Assembly (NCBI GenBank): GCA_014898425.1
Contig: RCSZ01000009.1
Span: forward strand, 2,170,001-2,234,000
Source of the DNA: Botryotinia globosa
Lineage: Eukaryota; Ascomycota; Leotiomycetes; Helotiales; Sclerotiniaceae
DNA: 64,000 nt
Reading direction: 5' to 3'
Both the position numbers and the translations under genes were made by a program. The notes beneath the pieces were generated by a model. That model was not told where the DNA came from and searched no databases. It saw only the letters and a program-made list of their open reading frames with translations. Shown piece after piece: positions 59,261 to 64,000 of the stretch (within the stretch, counting starts at the first letter, position 1; the number at the start of each line of letters is the position of its first letter).

Positions 59261-60087
59261 TCATCTCTTCTTGTTTGCTTCGACTTTCTTCAATTCTTCC
59301 CTATAAATCAAACATGGTTAGTATTTGGGCATTGTATGTGTAGCAACAGACTGCGTGAATGGACGTGGCATAGCTGGTAGATGTAACACAGAACGAGGAG
59401 AATCAGGGTGTGGCATGGTAATACATACTTCAACTGCGCGGAGAAATCCTCCGAAGTATCGTCGTCATCCCAGCTCTCTTCCCACAAATGTGTGTTGTCG
59501 CCGGGTACTTCTGTGTCTTCTTGGCTCCAGTCTAGAGGGGTAAACGTGTTAGTTTTAAATGTGTAAATGTGAAGAAAATGCTCTTGTATGATATTGGCCG
59601 TTCTTCGACGCATGGAAACAGAGAGCGTATTTGAGATACAGAAGGAGCTGACTGTAGAATGCAGACGCATATCTCCCCACTTCCAAATCTGTATCCCGGC
59701 AGCAGTATGCTCTGCGAGCAAGCTCAGGAAGCTACTCTCTCCCCTCATGTCGTCCATAATCAATAGCTCATTTACTAAATGCTCAGACTTTAAGATTCAT
59801 CAGACACCATAACGCAATTGTGGTCATCAATTAGGAAACCGCTTTTTACACGGCTCACTTCAGTGCTTGACTCTATTGGTAATCATCACTTGAACCGCAT
59901 TCAAATCGCCGCCAATACCAGATATAGATTAAAAGATAAACCTACTCTCAACTGGGAAGTCCTCAAACTCATCATCTTCCTCTAATGTGGTAACGGGCTT
60001 TTGATCTTTCGACGCATCGGCGGATGATTTATCGGCGCTGGTGGCCTTTGTGGTTGGGGCGGCGCCAGAGGTTGGTGCTGCGGACAT
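59261..60087 (-). CDS. SEM1: 26S proteasome complex subunit Sem1/Dss1
   Basis: Three exons (60087-59946, 59531-59429, 59300-59261) give 94 residues. Sem1/Dss1 is a small, acidic, mostly disordered protein of the proteasome lid, also found in TREX-2 and other PCI-domain complexes. The sequence shows the family core DDEFEDFPVE at the end of exon 1, then a WSQEDTEVPGDNTHLWEESWDDDD block with its two conserved Trp-containing acidic stretches, and a final helix DFSAQLKEELKKVEANKK. The N-terminal ~35 residues are Ala/Ser/Thr/Lys-rich and variable. Intron 1 is 414 bp, the longest in this window, and the split codon there gives Asn where Asp is more usual. No extra exon is needed to keep the frame. 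Confidence 0.92.
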
Positions 60088-61141
60088 GATGGGTGGTTTA
60101 GATTTGGGGGGTTAAATTCGTAGGTTGAGAATGGGAGAAATGGTAATGTGATATCGTATTCGTTCTGTGCGAAGGTTGAATTGTATGGGTAGGTAGGTAT
60201 GGCTTTGCGATGCGAAGGTGATTTGGAGTCTTGCACTGTACAGCAGAGTGAATTCGCATAAGGCAAGCTCGCAAGAAATCCCTGGCGTGGTAGATTAGAT
60301 AAGCTAAGGACCAATAAAGCTTAGTCAACTTGTGCTCCATACCTACCTTACCTTAAAGACCCTTGCCGCTTTGCTGTTCCGCCGCCTCTTCTAGGCCTGA
60401 GCTTTTCCAATGGATCCAACAATCCATGGATTACTACCTACGTACATCCATCCATAGTACATACATAGCACAGCCTCGACAATCCAGGTGCTCGGAGGTC
60501 CAGTACTCCAGCTTTAACCAGAACAAAAATGGATAGATGACAGCTGCCTCCAAGTTCTCTCACAGATGGTCATAAATACGAAATGCGAAGCTTGAAAAGT
60601 AAGCTATGGAGTTAATTTTCACATTCTTGTTTCTCATCTTCTCCTTTCTTTTCGTTGAATGTGATGTGATATTGTGACTGAGATTTCGGTTGATCTGGAC
60701 TATTCTAAGAAGGATCTCTTTCCTTTTTCTTCCTTGACTTTTCTTCTGGTTGTCTTATTACCTCGTTGTACGTGTATATGAAACTATTAACATCACCATC
60801 ATCACCACACTTGCCCCAATTCACTGCCCCGCATTCTCCGAGCGCCAGGTTTTCGAACTTGCAATACATCAACGTCGTTTCACCAACAGGATTGACCATA
60901 TCCGAGGCCCTCCGGTTTGACCACTTCTTGAGATTTATCTTGGACATTACATTAATCACTGTCTTTAACAGAATTGAATGTTCACGAACTTTATAAACCT
61001 CTTTATCTTTCCAGATACAGAATCCATGATCCCCTGGCCAGAATAACAGTCACCTAAGGTCGCGAGACCTCCACACATCATACACGAAAACAAAACCGCA
61101 TATTATACACCCGCATAAACAAATATAGTAGAACAGCCAAC
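60088..61141. other. Intergenic region between divergent SEM1 and IML2 genes
   Basis: 1.05 kb. It should hold both promoters. A minus-strand ATG frame of 80 codons (60947-60705) is noted separately. Confidence 0.5.
60705..60947 (-). CDS. Uncertain small ORF (80 codons)
   Basis: An ATG frame beginning MSKINLKKWSNRRASDMVN and ending in a basic EEKSRKKKERD tail. The middle has three cysteines and Gly/Asp-rich sequence (ECGAVNWGKCGDDGD). No family is recognised. It sits inside a divergent promoter region and may be a chance frame. Confidence 0.25.
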   Translation of the reverse strand: MSKINLKKWSNRRASDMVNPVGETTLMYCKFENLALGECGAVNWGKCGDDGDVNSFIYTYNEVIRQPEEKSRKKKERDPS

Positions 61142-63336
61142 ATGAGTAGGTGGTTCAGATCCGCCGTAAAGGCAGCACCTACAATGGTTGGAGAAGACGA
61201 GGAACAGCATCTAAGGGATGTCGAGGCTGCGATGTTAAAATTGTTGAACGACGACATCGATGAAGCAGACAAACTATTGAAGAAAAACGATTCTTCATAC
61301 CATCATTTAGGAAGAGGAATATCCGGATTCTTATCTGCGATGATGGGGGTAGAAAAGGATTTACTCAAGGAAGCTGCCGTAATTTTACTAGAAGCCGAGA
61401 ATAAAAGTTGGGAGGATATGAAGAAAGCTCAAAAGGAATCCACGGCTTTCCAATCAAACATATACCCACAGGGCACAGAGTATCTGTTGTGTTATTCTGT
61501 GTAAGTATTGTTTCCAATGGAATGTGGAGAATTGGTGCTGATACAATTCACGATAGGGCTCAATTGACGAGTGCGATCACTGCCGTTCTCAGCGGAAGTA
61601 TCACAGAAGCAGTCAAGGGTTTTTACAAACTGAGAAAGGCATATCTCACACTAGATGGGATATTGGAGATTGAAAACAAATACTTGGAGAAGATGGCGAG
61701 TTCGAGTTCGAGTACGACTTCACTCACTTCTAGACCTCCGAGCCGAAAGAGTACTTTGCCAGCAGTTACTGTGGATGATATTGCACATCAAACGGCAAAT
61801 CTCTCTGTAGGAGACCTCGATGAAAAGATGGACGAAAACAATGCTTCATTTCCGGACGTCTCGAGACCACCTTCACCTCCCTCGGTTACGAACCCTTATG
61901 ATATCGACCCGGCGCTTGCAGAAAAAGTGTTCACCAACCGTACAGATATTTTCATCCATTCTGGAGTTCGACTGTGTTGCGGCCTTTTACTTCTTGTTTT
62001 CTCTATGATTGAAAATCCAATTTTCAACAAAATATTGTACATTGTCGGATTCAAAGGGGATCGAGAGCGTGGAACCAGACTCCTATGGCAAGCGACAAGA
62101 TATCAAAATTTCAACAGTGCCATTGCTGCTCTTGCTTTACTTGGATATTACAATGGATTGGCTGGGTTCTGTGATATTTTACCTACCGATGCAGGAGCTG
62201 ACGAAAATCTTACGGGATATCCAAAAAAGAAATGCCAGGCGCTTCTAGCTGAAATGAAAACTCGACACCCTGATTCTAGGTTGTGGAAATTAGAGGAAGC
62301 TCGCATGTTGTCTTACAACCAAAATTTGAAAGGTGCACTTGAAATTCTGGAAGAGAACTCTAAAAGTAAGATGAAACAAATTGCTATGATCAATACATTT
62401 GAGATGGCTCTTACTACCTTATTCTTCCACGAATATCAAAAATCGGCGACGGCATGGATGAACTGCAGCGAGCAGAGTGCTTGGAGTCCAACGTTGTACC
62501 ACTACATGGCTGGTGCTTCATACGTCGAACTTTATCGCAATACCCGAGTCAGCGATCCTACAGCAGCTAAGATCCACAAGAAAAAAGCTACCGAATTTCT
62601 TCTGAAAGCTCCACCTCTAGCAGGCAAACAGAAAGTCATGGCTAAGCAACTACCTTTCGATATCTACATAGTAAGCAAAGTGGGTAAATGGGAACAAAGA
62701 GCCAAAACATGGAATGTAGATCTTGTAGATGCAATTGGACCCAGTCCTTTTGTTGAAATGATATACTTCTGGAATGGGGTCAAGAAGAGTGGAAATGTGG
62801 AATTGCAGAAATGTTTAGATCTTCTCGAAGAGAATAGAATGACGTGTCCGGAGAAATGTAATGAGGATGAAGACGATACGGCTATTCATCTTTTGCTGCG
62901 CGGGTGTGTGATGAGAAATATGGGGATGTATGAGGAGGCGAGGAAGATCTTGACAGGGGAGATTGTGGATTCTGAAAGGTATTTATTTATCTTCTTCATA
63001 TCTGTGTTTATTTTGAATGCCATAACTAACATATACCACAGACATGCACGTGGCGCTCTCAGAGATGACTGGACTCTTCCTTCCGCCTACTACGAATTAG
63101 CATGTTGCTCCTGGCACGAGAAAGATTTGTCCCCAGCGGGGGATACAGTTTCGGAAGGGAAGCTTTCCGATGGTAAATCAATAGAGTATCGGAAGGAAAA
63201 AGTACTCGATTGTGAAGAGAAACTACTCAAGTTGCATAGTTGGCCACAGACTTATGTTTTTGAGGCGAGAATGAGCTTTAAGATTAGTACTAGTTTGCTT
63301 ACAGTCAGACGAGAGAGGAGATTGATTGGTCTTTAA
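61142..63336 (+). CDS. IML2: Iml2-like protein (inclusion-body clearance, outer-membrane TPR family)
   Basis: Three exons (61142-61500, 61557-62978, 63042-63336) give 691 residues. Iml2 family proteins are TPR-like and act in clearing inclusion bodies together with lipid droplets in yeast; mitochondrial association is also reported. The start MSRWFRSAVKAAPTMVGEDE is followed by a helical repeat array. Family blocks are FIHSGVRLCCGLLLLVFSMI, ILYIVGFKGDRERGTRLLWQ, LYHYMAGASYVELYR and the C-terminal LPSAYYELACCSWHEKD. The Ser/Thr-rich segment at about residues 160-250 is probably disordered. Intron 2 (62979-63041) is 63 bp, a multiple of three without a stop, so the frame reads through it. It is called an intron because of GTATTT...CTAAC...CACAG signals and the SER-HARGALRDDW join. 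Confidence 0.88.
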
Positions 63337-64000
63337 AGGAGAAACGGGAGATCGGAGGATGAGATGGGCGATAGAGATGAATAGTTGAAAATACGGGGCG
63401 GGGTCAAAAAACGTTGGATGTAGAAAGAAAGGATATCCGTCGGTTCGCGTTGGTATCTACATATAGATGGGTTGTTCTTGGCATTGGAGTTTTGGTTAGC
63501 GAGGTGGATGATTGCTGGGACTGGATAATGGAGACACGAATGATATCATTGTGATCCGAGAACGAAGAATAAGTTCTCAATGAACTTTGGGAAGAAGAAT
63601 GGAAATGAAGAAATGAGTAAAGATAGATGTTCGTAAGATTAGACAAATTGAGAAGAAATGTTTTGAGAAATGTTTTGAAAAGTACACCATTTGTTACAAT
63701 ATCCCTATTGACGAACGAGATCAACAGATTCACTGTGGAAAGGGGAGACATTCAATATATTCCATGTGAAGTCGTGATGGTGGCTTACATGAGAAGACAT
63801 TACACCTGAACTTCTCCTAGATGGATGTGATTTCAAACCAACTGTTGATGATAAGTGTTTCCAAAATCGCATTCTTATTCCGGGATTCCAAGACTGGCAT
63901 GAACGACACTATAATACCCTGTGAACTGAGGAGCAATCAATATATTGATCTCATCGTGTCTTCTATAATCTCAACTTGGTATTTTCACATACACTAAAAA
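63337..64000. other. Right-edge intergenic sequence
   Basis: 664 bp with no supported gene. A minus-strand frame of 115 codons (63404-63751) has no motif or good start and is not called. Confidence 0.5.

Noticed and set aside
63404..63751. A 115-codon minus-strand frame at the right edge
   Set aside because: Mostly Leu/Ser/Phe without motifs, in the 3' flank of IML2. Probably chance.

Overview
This is nuclear DNA of a filamentous ascomycete. The genes have short introns (about 47-180 bp) with GTRNGT-type donors, CTRAC-like branch points and TAG/CAG acceptors, and no operons. The gene set (an Sch9-type kinase, exomer ChAP, Hir3, NCS1 purine permease, Sem1/Dss1, Iml2, phosphoglycerate kinase, 2EXR and F-box proteins) fits a leotiomycete. 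A Botrytis/Sclerotinia-type genome is my best guess from general familiarity; no search was run.

Layout. 1-5.9 kb: the 3' part of an SCH9 kinase gene, then a four-exon secreted berberine-bridge-like FAD oxidoreductase on the minus strand. 5.85-20.65 kb: about 14.8 kb with no convincing protein gene. It lies between two divergent genes and holds a 230-bp TA-flanked inverted-repeat element near 6.5 kb, many short tandem repeats and a pyrimidine-rich tract. 20.65-21.66 kb: a Pcl/Pho80-type cyclin with candidate upstream ORFs. 25.1-26.7 kb: an F-box gene split by one in-frame TGA. 27.5-29.8 kb: a ChAP (exomer cargo adaptor). 30-34.9 kb: a coiled-coil protein and a six-exon amidohydrolase of 966 residues that looks like a tandem duplication with a decayed second half. 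35-36.3 kb: an AT-rich element with terminal inverted repeats of about 59 bp, sitting in the divergent promoter between the amidohydrolase and HIR3. 36.8-42.3 kb: HIR3. 43.7-45.4 kb: a purine-cytosine permease. 47.9-50.8 kb: a 2EXR protein and a C2H2 zinc-finger protein. 53.8-64 kb: a small secreted cysteine-containing protein, an Mpv17/PMP22 membrane protein, phosphoglycerate kinase, Sem1 and Iml2.

The genes are mostly independent housekeeping or signalling loci. Loose themes are nutrient and cell-cycle signalling (Sch9, Pcl-type cyclin), trafficking (ChAP), chromatin (Hir3), proteostasis and organelle upkeep (Sem1, Iml2, Mpv17) and secretion (FAD oxidoreductase, small secreted protein). I see no physically clustered pathway. 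The most unusual items are the two inverted-repeat elements, the tandem amidohydrolase, the TGA-split F-box gene, and an in-frame, stop-free intron in IML2 whose retention would add a hydrophobic segment.

Exon boundaries were worked out by hand from splice signals and reading-frame continuity. The spliced lengths of the complete intron-containing genes modelled here are all multiples of three. Function calls rest on recognised motifs, not on database searches.
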